From Magnolia sinica (Eukaryota > Streptophyta > Magnoliopsida > Magnoliales > Magnoliaceae): DNA of 64,000 nt. The DNA is taken from assembly GCF_029962835.1 (NCBI RefSeq), contig NC_080581.1:21280001-21344000 (forward strand). The letters run 5' to 3'. The notes under the pieces were generated by a model that searched no databases, was not told the DNA's origin, and saw only the letters and a program-made list of their open reading frames with translations. The translations under genes were made by a program, and so were the position numbers. Every line of letters begins with the position of its first letter. Position 1 is the first letter of the stretch. Below are positions 1 to 13,084 of the stretch, in pieces.

Positions 1-645
1 CAATGTAAAGTATATTAGACCCCGGTGATATCCAGAGAGGAACTATACTGATATGTGTACTTGATGAGGACTGACATGCTTGCTTTGCATCTCGCATATG
101 ACATTTGGCTACATAGGCCTCGCATCGCATGGCCTTGGTATGGCCGATAGCATTCATGTCTTGCATCATATAGCGTTGGTACAGCTGATAGCATTCATGG
201 ACTTATCGCATATTTCTGCATTACTCTGATATTGTACACTTGGCGCTGGCCTTGCACACACACTTACACCACCCTCTAAGCTTTTGTAAGCTTATGCACG
301 ACCGTTGCGTGCAGGTAGTGTTGGACAGCAGCAGCGCTGAGGCAGGAGTGCACATCAGTTTATTTTGAAGCTTTTGATCACCCTGTATTTTCCCTTTCTG
401 CATTGTACTTAAAAGTTTTTGATTTAGTGGATATGTGGTGATGTTGTTTTGTGACTTGGTTATGCTTGTGGTTATGCTCTATTACAAAAAAAAATTTATA
501 CTGAAAACCCTCCTTGTAGGATCCCAGGATCGGAACCTGGCATGAGAATGCCGGAATCCGAAAATGGGGCACTACGGAGACTGTCGGCACCGGATTCGGC
601 GATCGGGAATTTTGTGAGCCCGTTTTCCGAGTTTGGGGCGTGACA
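1..645 (+). mobile_element. 3' end of a large Del/Tekay-like LTR
   Basis: Blocks resemble the right part of the LTR at 38,866-58,472: GACCCCGGTGAT near the start (compare 45,594), then CACCCTCTAAGCTT with TAAGCTTATGCA (compare 58,068), then CCTCCTTGTAGGA with CCGAAAATGGGG (compare 58,344). It ends GGGGCGTGACA at 645, a canonical LTR CA end. The left part and the target duplication lie outside the window. Confidence 0.7.
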
Positions 646-659
646 CCACCAGCCGACAC

Positions 660-880
660 TTCGTTGAGTCACTGAACTGGTTCGATCCGAGTTCGATTTA
701 AGTTGGTGTTTGATCCGAGTCGAGTCGAGCTCGGGCAAGCTCGAATTTGACTCGAAATTGTTTTCGAGCTCAAAAAATCAGCATGACTCGGCTCAAACTC
801 AGTTTTAAACCAAGTCAAATCGAGCTTTTTCGAGTTGAGTCGAGCAAGCTAATCAAGCTAACTCGGTTCGTGTACAGCTC
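660..880. repeat. Degenerate TCGAGC/GAGTCGAG-rich repeat
   Basis: Low-complexity tract of interleaved GAGTCGAG, GCTCGA and TCGAGC words, with no open frame of note. Likely a decayed short dispersed repeat; the class is not determined. Confidence 0.5.
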
Positions 881-1149
881 TATTCATCACACCAGATGAT
901 GAAACGCCAAGGTCCTTAATGAAAGATTCCAAATAAAAAGCGGGAATAGAAGTAGAAGAAGAAGAAGATACAACCATGATGATAATTTGAAGAAGGGAAA
1001 CCGGGAAGTATGTATAATAGTGAAAGGAGAAGATGAGAAAGTTGAGGCACCAACTTTAGAATTGCTTATATATCGACCAATGTATGTATGCATTAGCGAA
1101 GATGAAATCATGACTCCTAGTACGATACGATTTTATACGACGCGTCGTA

Positions 1150-2150
1150 TGGACAACCTAGAAGCATGAGGCAAAGAATATGTCCTAACACGGCATTGAC
1201 CAGGTAAACACGATGGGGAAGCAACACGTGGATCAATGGGTGATTACATTTATAGTATCGAACAACAGAACAACGTCGCATTCACTTTTTTACCAAAGGC
1301 AAAGTGACGTGGGGGGCAATGTTGTATCTAAATTCTAACAATTCTAGGAAAGCCAATAGGAGAATAACATATAGCATTATATAAGAGATAGAAAGTAGAT
1401 AAAAAAATTTAAAAAAATTGGAGCGCTTTTTGCGTGTTTACAGCTGGCGTAAGTTTACATTTACACGTTAAAGGATGGTTAACAGAATGTTGTGGTCGAT
1501 ATATAAGAAGGGCAGTCGAGTTGCTAATGCATGAAGGGTGACCGAGGGTAGTAAAGACAAAGTCTTAACCGACAAAAGTGAAGCAAGTGGCCAAGATACG
1601 TTCAGAAGAGGAACAGTAGCAGAAGAGAAACATAACAAGAGAATGATCTAAAAAAGAAACTTTTTGACAACGTCAGCTATTGCAATAATGGAAGAAGGAT
1701 CTGGAGGAATAAGCTACAATTGAACTCTATAAATAACAGAGGAATGTAATAGAGGGAACAACCAATCAAAACACAATCAAATCTCAAAACCAATAAATTA
1801 ACAATCAAATTTATCTTATCAATTTTCTTTATCTCAACTTATCCTAGAAGTAAAAATAATCCAATAGCAGTAATTCTTAACTATAATATTTAGTTGTAAT
1901 CCAAGTGTACGCTCATATGCTAGATTTTTTCTCTATCCATTATCAAGCAGTTCTTTCAAGATACGCATTCTTATAGTTGTTATTAGTCACCAATTATGAG
2001 TTTTTTCTCTTTTTCTTTTTTTCGCACTAGTATTTTGAAAGTCCTTTCTTATAAAAGACAAAAAGTAACCCATCTTCGAAAAATAAACTTTATCCTTCGA
2101 GTATCTCCCCATCGTTATCAAATTCTGTAAGTGGCTGAGTAAGCAACCAA
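1150..2150 (+). mobile_element. Gypsy-like 3' end and LTR remnant
   Basis: A polypurine tract (GTGGGGGGCAA, 1,309-1,319) is followed directly by TGTTGTATC at 1,320, the expected start of a 3' LTR. Within the LTR, CTCTATAAATAACAG near 1,726 is a plausible TATA box, and an AT-rich region follows. I could not place the LTR end or a target duplication. No coding region is left upstream. Confidence 0.5.
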
Positions 2151-2774
2151 TGTTCATAGAATCGGATCATATATGTTCACTACTTATTTTAATGCTTGGG
2201 TCAAAATCGATAAGTTAGGATCGAGCCATTGTATCTATTCTCACACGGCTGCATGATTAAAAACAAACCCAGCAGCCAACACTCTGGACCTAGGAAGGTT
2301 TCAATCGTGGACATCCTTATTTCCACTGTTTCCTGTGGTGTAGTCCACTTGTTGGATAAGATTCAATTTTGGAATCATACCTAAAATGATCTATAAAACA
2401 GATGTACCGCGTGGATAAGACACATACATCCACGGTGGCCCCGCAGAGTTAGGTCCGGTTAAAATTTTCTTTCCCTTCCCCTCTCTCTTTCTCCACGTGA
2501 TTTGTACGTTTTTCATTAACTGCACTAATTCTTTGGTAGGAAACGATACCAAATTTCACGACAAATTTCCGTCCACAAACGTACCCCACATATGCTACGT
2601 CTAGGCCCCACGCGTTCTCTAAAGCTGCCTAATTTTTTCGATGAAGTGGGATTTCATGTCTTCAGTCTCGAAAGACACAAAAAAAGGTTCTTCGAGTTCT
2701 TGAAGATCTATTCTTTCCCATATAAACAAAACAAGATACCGGCGTTGTTGAAAATTTGTACCTTGGCAATGTAT
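2151..2774. other. No gene; half copy of the long-inverted-repeat family at 2,290-2,450
   Basis: The stretch 2,290-2,450 has the family's right-half words (GGTTTCAATCGTGGACATCC, TGTGGTGTAGTCCACTTG, AAAATGATCTATAAAACAGA). I see no coding signal in the remainder. The small ORFs here lack codon structure or similarity. Confidence 0.5.
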
Positions 2775-3287
2775 GGGAAGCAGATTGCCTGTCACCCCGG
2801 TCACATAAATATTACTGTGCCCGGGGCTGTGTGGGCCCACAGATATGTCCGTGACAAATCATCTCCGTCCATCTGATTTGCAAGACCAGAGTGGGACATG
2901 ATTCTAAACGTCAGGCAGATCCAAAACTCACTTGGACGTACCACACGAAACATGGGGATTGAGCTTCTGGGATGACAGAAGTTTTATATCATGATTATAT
3001 TTTTCATACAGTTTACCCGAGTGATAATAACCCTGTGAAGGTTTGAATGGCATATATACATCATGATCAGCTCCAAGAAGGTTTCAACGGTGGACGTTTC
3101 CATTCCCACTGTTTTGTTGGTGTGGCCCACCTTAGTTTTAGAACTGCCTTATTTTAATCTTCCTCTAATATTGTAGTCTTTCAAAACAGATGGACAGAGT
3201 GGATTTGTCGCGTACATCACTGTGGACACACGCAACCCCGGGCACAGGTTTATCTATTTGCCCGGGATCACAGGCCATCTGCTTCCC
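2775..3287. mobile_element. Non-autonomous element with about 120-bp terminal inverted repeats
   Basis: The first about 120 bp, starting GGGAAGCAGATTGCCTGT, recur as reverse complement at the right end, which ends GGCCATCTGCTTCCC. Both arms share the CTGTGCCCGGGG and TCCGTCCATCTG type words. The direct repeat AATGTA flanks both sides (2,768-2,773 and 3,288-3,293). Length is about 513 bp with no ORF. Long TIRs point towards a Mutator-like MITE, but the short flank repeat leaves the superfamily open. Confidence 0.7.
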
Positions 3288-3299
3288 AATGTACGTGGG

Positions 3300-5119
3300 A
3301 CTTCTAGTCTGACCTGCGATGTTCCCCCATATTCTGTACCGTGCATTTGAAATGTGAAGCATGATCCTAACCGTTCACTCACGGGGGACATTCATGGTTG
3401 GGTCAGCGACTAAACATATATACAGTTATTTGACTATCGTTACCGTTAAGAAATTACGGTGTACAAATATATCCGGTCAAATATTCCTGAGCTATTCTGA
3501 TTACATGGTTAGGATTTTACGATCATTGTGAGTTTTGGTCTATGGTCCACTTACGGATCACTGTAAATGTATGCCGCGTGGTCAGTATAAACACGGTTCA
3601 TATTCAATGTAATTATTCGGCCCAAAAAAATATCAAGCCAGTCTGATTTTTGTCACAAGGAATCATTAGAGTGATCAGCCGACCTTGCGAGTGGATCAGA
3701 TCTTGCACATTCTCACGTATGACCATAATCACACTAGCAATTGCACTGTAACACGTGCACATGTCTCGAAATAGTTCGTACGTTTCTACGGCACAACTTT
3801 TTTTTGAATTGATAAAGGAGGTTTACGAGAATACATTCCCACGCATTAATATATGAAACTTTGGGAGTTTTATCTTTACATTTGGGAAATTTGAAAGATC
3901 GAAACCGTTTATTCGAAGTGGCTCGCCTTGGATGGGAGAAATTAAAAAAATAAAACCTTTTTCTATAAAATTTCAACCACATAATCATTTGATTATTTTC
4001 CTCAAATATGGACGATCTTTGTAACCTTTAAAAAATCAGAGGTTTTGGAATTATTATTTTTTGGGTATACCTATCGATTATAATACCCCATGATATAAAT
4101 GGTTGGATGTCTGAAAAGAATCCCAATCCAACGGCTAAGATATTGATGTATACTATTGCAGCGAGTATGTAATCTATCACACCTCCCGGGATAAAAAGGG
4201 CGGGCATGGACTGCACGCCTCCATGCGTCCTTCCTTGCCCTATTAGTAGGAACATCACGTGTATTTGAGTGGCACTCACGTGGATGTGAACGTGGCCTGC
4301 TTGAAGTGGAAGGCCTTGTTGCGTCTACTTAGGAAGACGTGGGGATCACCAATCGTGCCGTTGAATCACCGGACCACGGAGGCCATGCTAGATTTTGGGT
4401 ATCACCGCCATCGTACTCCTTTTCTAGTGTCTCGTGTCTCCGCTTAAGCTACAGTTGGACCTCTCTCTCTATCTCTCTCTTTCTCTCTCTCTCTCCAGAG
4501 CCCCAAACTGCCTTTCTACGGACTCATTTCTGTTCTCTCTCTCCACCCAACCATATCGCCGCAAACCCCACCGAACTCTTGTTATGTGTGTTTCTTTCTC
4601 GAATAAAACAAATGATGTTGGTTATGTTTCTTGGATGTGATTGTTTGCTGATTCTTGGTGAATGACCACGGTATTCTTTCATGATCTTAATTTAAATGGT
4701 GGTGAAATGATGCCATTAAATGAAAAGTTCACATCATAAATGCACACGTGTCTTTCCATGAGAGGGACTCCAAGGGTCTCTTGGATCATTTCTCAGACAA
4801 TGATCTCTTCTCTCACTGTTCTCTTGTTTTAAGTTATTATGAAAAATCTACAAACATTGTAGAAGTTAGGGTTGTAAATTGCAAAGACAAAAAAAAAAGC
4901 AATTGGCCTCTAAAATTGTCGCAAAAAGGACGTGTTGAGTCGAGCACCATCTTCCTGGGGGTAGCTATTCCGAATCCACCTAACTACAGTGGACACCTCA
5001 CAGAGATGCTTCCTATCTACAAGGAAAATTAAGAAAATTAAATAATTTTAAAATTTTTATAAATTGATCGATGATTCAAATAAAAAAGCTTACAACCCTT
5101 TAAATAGGGATATTAAACC
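3300..5119. other. Intergenic, no gene recognised
   Basis: There is no coding similarity. A (CT)n-rich stretch at about 4,460-4,540 followed by CCACCCAACC looks like a plant 5' leader, but no ORF with recognisable product or codon bias follows. The 94-94-108 residue frames at 4,339-5,032 have no supporting features. Confidence 0.5.
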
Positions 5120-5122
5120 TTG

Positions 5123-5827
5123 GGGCTGTTTGATATTTCGGCTCAACTGTTATTACCATGTAAATGGGTAATAATTATTTACCTAGGTAATTACCACATC
5201 TTTCCCAATGCAGATATGACAACTTACTTTTTGGACACTTAAATTGAAAATTTTACAAAATCAATGTGGGGCCCATCGTGATATATATGGCCTATCCACA
5301 CTGCTTATTTGTTATGTCAGCTGAATTTAGGGCATGACCAAAAAAGTGAGGCAAATCCAAAGCTCAAGTGGACCACACCACAGTAAACAACGGGAATCAA
5401 ATGCCTACCATTAAAAACTTCTTAGGGCCCTTAAAAGTTTAGAATCAAGCTGATATTTGTGTTTTCCCCTTATCCATGTCTGTGTGACTCTACGAATGGG
5501 TTAAATGATGAAAAAAACCTCAATGTGAGCCCAGTGAAGGAAACAACTTTCAATAGTGGATGAATTAAGGACACCGTTTCCTTTCACGTGGGTCATTTGA
5601 ATATTGGATTTGCCTCATTTTTCGGCTCATACCCCAAAATGTTCTAATAAAATAGATGGACAGTGAGAATATATCATATACATTATGGTGGGGTCTACAG
5701 ATTTAAGTCAACACTTTTTGTATCGATTTTCGAAGTGGAATTACTCTCACATTTTCAAACAAGGTGAAAAAGTAATAATTACTTATTTACCATGATTTAC
5801 CTATATCATGGAAAATCAAACAGGCCC
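5123..5827. mobile_element. PIF/Harbinger-like MITE containing a second inverted-repeat element
   Basis: The left end GGGCTGTTTGAT matches the reverse complement of the right end ATCAAACAGGCCC, and TTG flanks both sides (5,120-5,122 and 5,828-5,830), a 3-bp target duplication as in PIF/Harbinger. Inside, about 5,262-5,705 is a copy of the GTGGGGCCCA long-inverted-repeat family. Its two halves match in opposite orientation, for example GAGGCAAATCCAA in the left arm and TTGGATTTGCCTC in the right. No ORF. Confidence 0.65.
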
Positions 5828-6863
5828 TTGGAAGAAGTTTCAGAATTAAACTATAACTATAACTATAACTCATAGAAATCGTGACTTACTATAAATAGTA
5901 AGCTTACTATTTATAGACGGTAGTGATTTCCACTAGACCTCATGGTTTTCGGCCAAAAATAGCAAGTTCCTATTTGGCTCAACCATGTTATTCTCCTGAT
6001 TATTCTAAGCACTTTTCATGTTGGACGCAACTCCTAAAGCCCAATACATGAAGAGTAATAATCAAACTAAAACTCAATATAAATAGTAAAATCAAAAATA
6101 AAATGGAAATTCGACCATTGATCTGACGGAATCTCACAAATTCGGCATGCAAAACCCAATTTAGCAGTGTTAGGTGGCTAAAGTAGCTCGTCCTACCCCC
6201 AAATCATATATGGCATGTCAGATAACTCATTCTGGTTTGTGAGATACGCCTGTTTTAAGTTCTAACGGTCTGGATCACTTCCACTTCCGATCAGGCCTTT
6301 TCTGCTCCATCTTGGCCATGAAATTATACCCGACCCGCTCTATATTAGTCCCCTCCACTTTAAAAGAACTCGTCCTCAAATTCTCATCCTGATTTGGTTC
6401 GTGATACTCGATCAGGCTCATGACATTGAAAGTGCATGAGATCTCCGTGTCATCCGGAAGATTAATAATTTAAGCATTGTCATTAATCTTTTGGAGGATC
6501 GGTACCAGTTCAATCTTCTTGTTATTCAATTTGTTGTACGTCCCTCGAAAATCTTTACTTGCGTAGATGGACTATAACTTGGTAGCTCACCTTAAACACC
6601 TTTTATCACTGATGCTTGTCGGCTTGCTACTTCTACTTATCATTTGAGGCATGCAACTTGTCTTACACTTCTGCATGAATGCCCATGATCCTGTCTACCA
6701 TATGTTCTGCTACAATGCTCATGCTTGGAAGCTTGGGCAAAGGGACCAAGTCAAGTTTGTTGCGAGGCACTCAACCGTAAATAACCTGGAACGGGGACTT
6801 CCTTGTCGAGCGGTTTACCATGTTGTTGAATGCAAACTCTGCTCGAGACAAGGCCAAATCCTA

Positions 6864-7220
6864 CTAATTCAGTTTTTCTCCTAAAATGTATCGAAGGAGG
6901 TTCACCAACATGCGATTCACAACTTCAGTTTTTCCATCGGTATGTGGGTGGTAGGCACTACTGAACTTAAGTTGTGTACTAAACCGATTCCGTAAAGTCC
7001 GCCAGAAGTGGCTAATGAACTTCATATCGCGCTTAGAAGTGACAGTTTTGGGAACCCCGTGTAGCCGCACGACCTCTCTAAAGAATAGATTAACCACGTG
7101 TGTTACATCAAGGGTCTTCTTACATTGGATGAAGTGTGTCATCTTTGAGAAATGATCTACCACCACGAACAGTGAATCCATGTCACACTGTGTTCGTGGA
7201 AGACCTAGCACAAAGTCCAT
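6864..7220 (-). pseudogene. Gypsy integrase core fragment
   Basis: A 118-residue open frame with [48 protein letters not shown] and VVNRML, the integrase catalytic core. The first Asp (MDF) and the Glu (GKTEVVNR) are visible. The second Asp motif, normally ITSDRD, reads VTSKRD, so the catalytic Asp appears replaced by Lys at that site. No flanking zinc domain or C-terminal domain is open. Part of the minus-strand gypsy element. Confidence 0.8.
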
Positions 7221-7542
7221 AGATAGGTCCTCTCAAGGGCCGTCAGGTATAGGTAACAAGAGTATAGAGGCACGTATTCTGAGACTGCCCATTAGAGACC
7301 TGATAAACATAACAACACTGCACCGCTCTACCCACGTTACGTACTAACTGCGGCCAGTAGTACTGATCTTCAACAAGAGCTCATGTCTTGTCTCGTCCAA
7401 GGTGTCTACTAAGGCCACCTCCATGTAACTCTTGGATAATTTGCTCCCTCAGCGAGCTTTTGGGGATGCACAGTCGATTCCCTTTGAAGAGAAAACTGTC
7501 TTGCATATGTAGGTCACTAGTGTGGTGTTCTTAGCATCTAAC

Positions 7543-8155
7543 TCATGCGTCCTTGAAGTCATTGTCGCCGACATGTATGTCCTTGAGGCGCTCGAACCTG
7601 ACAACCACATTAGTCATAGTGACTAACAAAGTTGTACGGAGGCTCAATGCATCAGCCACTTTATTTTGCTGTCCAAATTTATGTTTCAACACAAACGTGA
7701 ACTCCTGTAAAAATGAAATCCACCTAACATGCACACGATTCACGTTAGCTTGCCTATTAATGAATTTGAGAGCCTGATGGTTTATGTAAAGAATGAACTC
7801 TTTTAAATTAAGTAATGTCTCCAATGCTACAATGTCGAGACCGCTGCGTATAATTCGAGCTCATACGTAAACCACTTCTTGCGTGCATCACTAAGATTTT
7901 CATTGTAGAAGGCTATTAGCCTACCTTTTTGAGACAAAACTCTCTCAATTCCAACATATGAGGCATCACATTCGACTTCAAACAGTTTATCGAAGTTGGG
8001 AAGTACAAGAACCGGAGTTGTGAACAACCTGTGCTTAATTTCAACAAAACTCCTGTCGGTTCGACAGTCCAATGAAATTGCCTATTCTTCATGCAATTTG
8101 TGATTGGTGACACAATGGTGCTAAAATTCTTCATGAACCAAATATAGAATGCCAC
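7543..8155 (-). pseudogene. Gypsy RT thumb and RNase H fragments
   Basis: Two minus-strand frames separated by a frameshift near 7,825. The upstream piece (8,072-7,827) reads [18 protein letters not shown] and [11 protein letters not shown], the RNase H start with the catalytic Asp. The downstream piece (7,824-7,543) reads FILYINHQALKFI and NKVADALS, where the usual TDHQAL Asp is Asn. The overlapping frame at 8,155-7,916 holds the connection-domain words MAFYIWFMKNFSTIVSPITN. Confidence 0.75.
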
Positions 8156-8399
8156 TAGTCCATGAAAACTTCATACCTTGTGGATGTTTGTGGGAACCGG
8201 CCATTCCCTGATTGCCTTCACATTTTCCTCATCCACCCGAATTCTCGTGGATGTCACAATAAAGCCCAAAAACAACAGACTATCGGTTGGGAAGCTGCAC
8301 TTTTTAAAATTAAGATACAATTTGCTTTCAGTGAGCACTTAATGAACCTGCCTGCGGTGTTCCATATGGCTTGTTTTGTCCTAATTGTATATTAAGATG

Positions 8400-8964
8400 T
8401 CATTGAAGTAGACCACAATGAACCTCTTAATGAATGATTTCAGAACTTGATTCATTAACCTCATGAATGTACTAGAGTTCAAAAGACTAAAGGGCATGAC
8501 CATCCATTCATACAACCATTCCTTAGTCTTGAAGGTCGTCTTCCACTCAGCACCTGACCTATCTGAATATGATGGTAGTCGCTCCTTCGATCCAATTTAG
8601 AAAATAATTTCAAGCCCTCAAGCATGTCCAACATATCGTCCAGTTATGGTATGAGAAACTTGTATTTTATGGTGATTTTGTTAATGGCTTCACTGTCGAC
8701 ACACATGCGTCAACTCCTATCTTTCTTAGAAGTTAATAAAGCCAGTATGGCGCATGGGCTCATGCTTTCTTGAATAAGACCCTTACAGATTAATTCCTCC
8801 ACTTGCCCTTGTAGAATATCGCACTCATTCAGACTCATCTGATAGTTAGGACAATTGGGTAAGCTGGACCTAGGGACAAAGTCAATATAGTGCTGAATAT
8901 CGCCAATGGGAGGCAACTCATTGGGAAGGTCATCGGGCCAAATTTCTTTGAATTCATGCAGCAA
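8400..8964 (-). pseudogene. Gypsy reverse transcriptase N-terminal fragment
   Basis: The open part 8,964-8,710 encodes FKEIWPDDLPNELPPIGDIQ, YQMSLNECDILQGQVEEL and GLIQESMSPCA, the N-terminus of gypsy RT. Beyond it the palm continues only as broken frames down to about 8,400, so the catalytic region is not readable. Confidence 0.75.
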
Positions 8965-9207
8965 GGGTTTTTGTTTCTCAGGGATGATGGTGAGATCGAG
9001 TTCTTTCCCCTTTATAATTAATGTATATGCCTGTCATATTTCTTTAGATTCCTCCACGAATTCTTGTATGGTTAAGAGAAAACGACCCTCTACTCTAGAA
9101 GTTTCAGGTGGTTCATCTAGAGTCATAGGGGCTAATATGGTTTTTCGGTCATCCTTAACGAAAATATACACATTATCTAGTCCTTTATGAGTGGCATCAC
9201 GGTTGAA

Positions 9208-9471
9208 TTACCATGGTCGATCGAGTAGTATGTGGCATGCCTCCATGTCAACTACATCGCACAGTACTTCATCTTTATAATGTTTATCAATTGAAAAAGA
9301 TATGGTGTATTGTTCAGTTACTTTTGCCTTTTTGACTTTCTTAATCCAACCAATCCTATATGGGAAGGGATGACGCTTCATTTTTAATACCAAATTTTTC
9401 ACCATTATCTTAGAGATGATGTTCTTGTTGCCTTCACTGTCGATGATCATATCACAGACTTTTCGTTTCAC
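9208..9471 (-). pseudogene. Gypsy aspartic protease fragment
   Basis: An 87-residue frame with VCDMIIDSEGNKNIISKIM, HPFPYRIGWIKK, KDEVLCDVVDMEACHILLDRPW. This is the retropepsin-like segment between gag and RT. The expected D(S/T)G(A/S) active-site motif reads IIDSEGNKN, so catalysis is doubtful. Confidence 0.75.
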
Positions 9472-9690
9472 TATACACCTAATTCAAAAGATGTTATGTC
9501 GTTGTGTGTGTACCTCTTTTCTTGGCGCATACAATAGTCGCCTTATAACGAGCGACTCACCATGATCCTACTGAACTTAACCTATCTCATGTGCCTCATC
9601 CTCTGTGGCGTACTCCAGTTTCTTAACATTTGGGTCATTATCAGCATTCTCAGCACTATCATTATTAATGGCAAGGTTCGCCACTTATCG

Positions 9691-9876
9691 TTAGGTATAA
9701 GTATTTGATAGGTGACCTAGTTGGCCACAATGATAGCAATGGTCAAGCGTTGGTCGACCATAGTGATTTAGGATCCTGGTTAGACCAGCAGCAGTTGTTA
9801 CGCCCCTTTGGGATCTGGCTTGCCCACTTCCTTCATCTCGGTTCTCGGGTGTACGAGGCTGAGTGTGTGCTCCCAC
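9691..9876 (-). pseudogene. Gypsy gag C-terminus with zinc knuckle
   Basis: A short frame ending CYHCGQLGHLSNTYT, a CCHC knuckle whose last Cys is missing (Tyr or Thr at that place). Its position upstream of the protease on the minus strand fits gag. The rest of gag to about 10,380 is broken. Confidence 0.65.
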
Positions 9877-10749
9877 AAGATCTTTCCCCTTGGGCTATGA
9901 AGCTCCCTAAGATGAAGTTGTTGCGACGACCTTAGTGGTAAGATAGGTTCGTGGGTTGAGGCATTCAAGTTGTGCTTCCGTTCGGGTAGCCAACTTGATT
10001 GTATTATTCATCGTCCAAACGGGTTTCATCTGGACCCGATCTTAGATTGTCATATGCAATCCACCGTTGAATTAGGTGACTTGTTGTAATTCAGTCTCAA
10101 CCAAATTATTACGCACCGTTAAGCGGTAGAATTCTTATGTGTAATCTCTCACTGACCAATTACCCTGCCAACAATTCTGGTATTATTGGAATAGTACCTG
10201 ATCGTAGTCGCTAGGGAGGAATCACGTACGTCGTAACTGTTTCATTCACTACCATGTGCATATTGGTGCTTTCATCTGTTTCGTCCGTGCGAGTTGTAGT
10301 TGCTCTCATCAAGCTGAAGCTCGGCCCTTCAACTTGTGGGCCACAAGTTTGACCTTTTTTACTTCAGGGATTTCATAAGTGTCTTATTTAGCTTCTCTTA
10401 ATTATTCTAAACACTTTCTATGTTGAAAACAACTCCTAAAGCCCAACAGATAAAGAGTTATAATCAAATTAAAACTTACTATAAATAGTAAAAATGAAAA
10501 TAAAACAGAAATTTGACTGTCGATCTAATGGAATCTCGCAAATTCGGCATGCATAACCTGACATAGCAGAGTTGGGTGGTTAAAGTAGCTCATTCTACCC
10601 CAAAATCATATATGGCAAGTCAAATAACTCATTCCGGCTTGCGAGATACTCCCGTTCTAAGGTTCTGATGGTCCATATCACTTCCACCCTAGATCGGGCC
10701 TTTTCTGGTCCATCTTGGCCATGAAATCGTACGTGACCTACTCTATATA

Positions 10750-10878
10750 AAAAATTATAACAAAATAATAATAATAATAATAATAAAGGTCACGTTTGTT
10801 GGCTATAGAAGTGTGTTCCAAGTCCTATTTGTATTCTACGGATGAAGCCTACATTTCTCCAATTCAAGTGAGAGAATT

Positions 10879-10917
<39 letters not shown>

Positions 10918-12508
10918 TACTGAAGGAAAATTTATTACAACCGTTTCACAAATTGTTTTAAACATTGGTAGGGTGTAAATATTGATTAAAGATAGTGACA
11001 CTATAACACTTCTTGAACTTATCTTTAAGTGTTTTTTTACCTCTTTCATGCACTTTTCATCTTTTACTTCTTGTTAGATTTATCTAGCTGATAAGACATT
11101 TATTGATATATTTACATATTTATTTATTAAATTATATTGAAATTTTTTTTATGTTTGATTATATATATATATATATATATATATATGGATTCGATTTCAT
11201 TGACTAAATGTTGGCTTCACTTCTCGAACAACGTAAATCATTGCGTAAGTGTGCACAATAGGAATAATGCACATTGAGATACATATATATATTAGATGTG
11301 CCGCTGCCGTGATAAATGAGATTTTAGCGGGATGATGTCTCATACAAATTAGCATGATTAGCTCCGTACCCAATCACATTAGCTTATATATTACAAAGGG
11401 GATGGATTATTTTTTGATAAGATGGATTTCACATGATGATTGCATGTACTATGAATACTAAATCATTCATGACCTGTGAATTGTGTTGTGAGACTATTTA
11501 CCTAGAGTGACAAATCAATTCCTATTCAATCAATCATGTGAGTATGTTAGTCTCCAATCATTATGTTATTATGTTAGTCATAGGTGCCTCTGGTGTCTTT
11601 TATTACTCTTACGTTGTGTGAATGGAGCTACTTTAGTGTTCATTCTTAAGTCCATATATATATATATATATATATATTCAACTAGCTAGATCAAAAACCC
11701 GTCAAGCAAGTGACCAATTAAGATTAGGCCAAAGAGATGGATTGAAGATATTAATGATGTATAGGGGACTAACTAACATGCCAATCAAATGAGCAATTAG
11801 ATTTAATTGTAAATGGTTTTAAAAATATTCATATATCATTATATTAATATTTTTCATGATTTTTTGATTAATAGAGTTTATAAAGATAAAAATTCATTCA
11901 ATCTTAAAAGTAAATATGTATTATGATTGGAGTGTTGAAGTTTGAGTGCATGCACAAATGAAATCAAACATGCCCAATTGAGTGTGATTAGATCAATGAT
12001 TTAAGTAGTTGAAAATTGGGATAAATCGTTTTAATTCACTTGTGAATTTGGTGCAATGTCATCCTCTATGAAAAATTATAGTCTCAAAGATCTCACTCTA
12101 AATCTACCTAATTGGAGGGTATAGATTGAGTTCTCTTATTAGGAGAGAGTGTGATAATTCAATACACTTCACTCCGACCACATTTAAGATATATTAGAGT
12201 TTACTTCTAACAGAATTTCTCTAAGATAGAGACATATAATATATGTATGAGAATTTTGGTTTGAGACACTTTTCTTTCTCTTCTAAGCCCTAGTCCTAAT
12301 GAGATAATTTCTTTACTAGAAATTTTAGCTTACTAAGTCTAGAGATCCCACAGTGGATTATAGTGTTTTCTTCGTTTATGTAAATTGAGAATCAACATCT
12401 CTAGTGGACGCTCTTCTTTCGTCTCTATACTCATTTTGTAGTTACATATTCAAAGTAATTTCGTTTATGAAAATTTTAAATTTACATATTTTTTTACATT
12501 TGCACATT

Positions 12509-12547
<39 letters not shown>

Positions 12548-13080
12548 TTCTATTTAAACATCGTTCTTTTTTGGATATCTATGGATAATATCAAAACTGA
12601 CCACCCTTACACAAATGACTCCTCGACGGTTATGTAGAAGGATTAAATGATCTTTTGTTTGTATTTGAATTCCTATAATTATTGTGTAACATCTCTATAT
12701 GTATACTTCATGTATTTGTTTTTATGTGAAGGAAGCTAACGAAGCCTCTCATCTCACGGTGATGAGATCGAAGAATTGTTCATATTATTTTTGTAATGTT
12801 TTCATTGTATCAAAAGGAATGGTCAACCTATGATTCCTATTTCATCCAATTCATCTTAATTGAACATGCCATGGGGAAAACATTGTTTGGCTAGCATTTG
12901 AAAAATAGCTTTGACTTCTACTTAAGAACAACTTTCAGCTTCTAAGGCTTACTTCTTCTGCATATATTCATTGGACAACTGTTGGGCCCACATGATGGAG
13001 TCCAAGTATGGGCCACACCTTTGATCCATAATCATAGGTAAGCCCATAAGATGATTTGTCTAGTCTTTATCACTGATTGG
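10750..13080. other. AT-rich region, microsatellites, no gene
   Basis: Contains (AAT)n at 10,765-10,785, (TA)n at 10,882-10,911, about 11,160-11,186 and about 11,655-11,677, and (CT)n at 12,511-12,543. No coding similarity is seen in any frame. Some stretches (12,100-12,790) could be old LTR sequence, but I cannot anchor an end. Confidence 0.5.
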
Positions 13081-13084
13081 TTAG

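Larger units (their letters stand above)
5986..10749 (-). mobile_element. Decayed Ty3/gypsy LTR retrotransposon, minus strand
   Basis: Two direct repeats of about 365 bp, 5,986-6,346 and 10,380-10,749, are diverged LTRs; both hold AACTCCTAAAGCCCAA, AATTCGGCATGCA and CCATCTTGGCCATGAAAT. On the minus strand between them lie gag zinc-knuckle, protease, RT, RNase H and integrase fragments in pol order. A purine-rich tract, minus-strand GTGGAGGGGAC at about 6,350, precedes the 3' LTR as a polypurine tract should. Many stops and frameshifts make it non-functional. The protein motifs look chromovirus-like; the lineage is not settled. Boundaries are approximate. Confidence 0.82.

Noticed and set aside
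4260..4665. Possible gene start after a CT-rich leader
   Set aside because: No frame shows codon bias, domain or splice continuation; small frames overlap on both strands.
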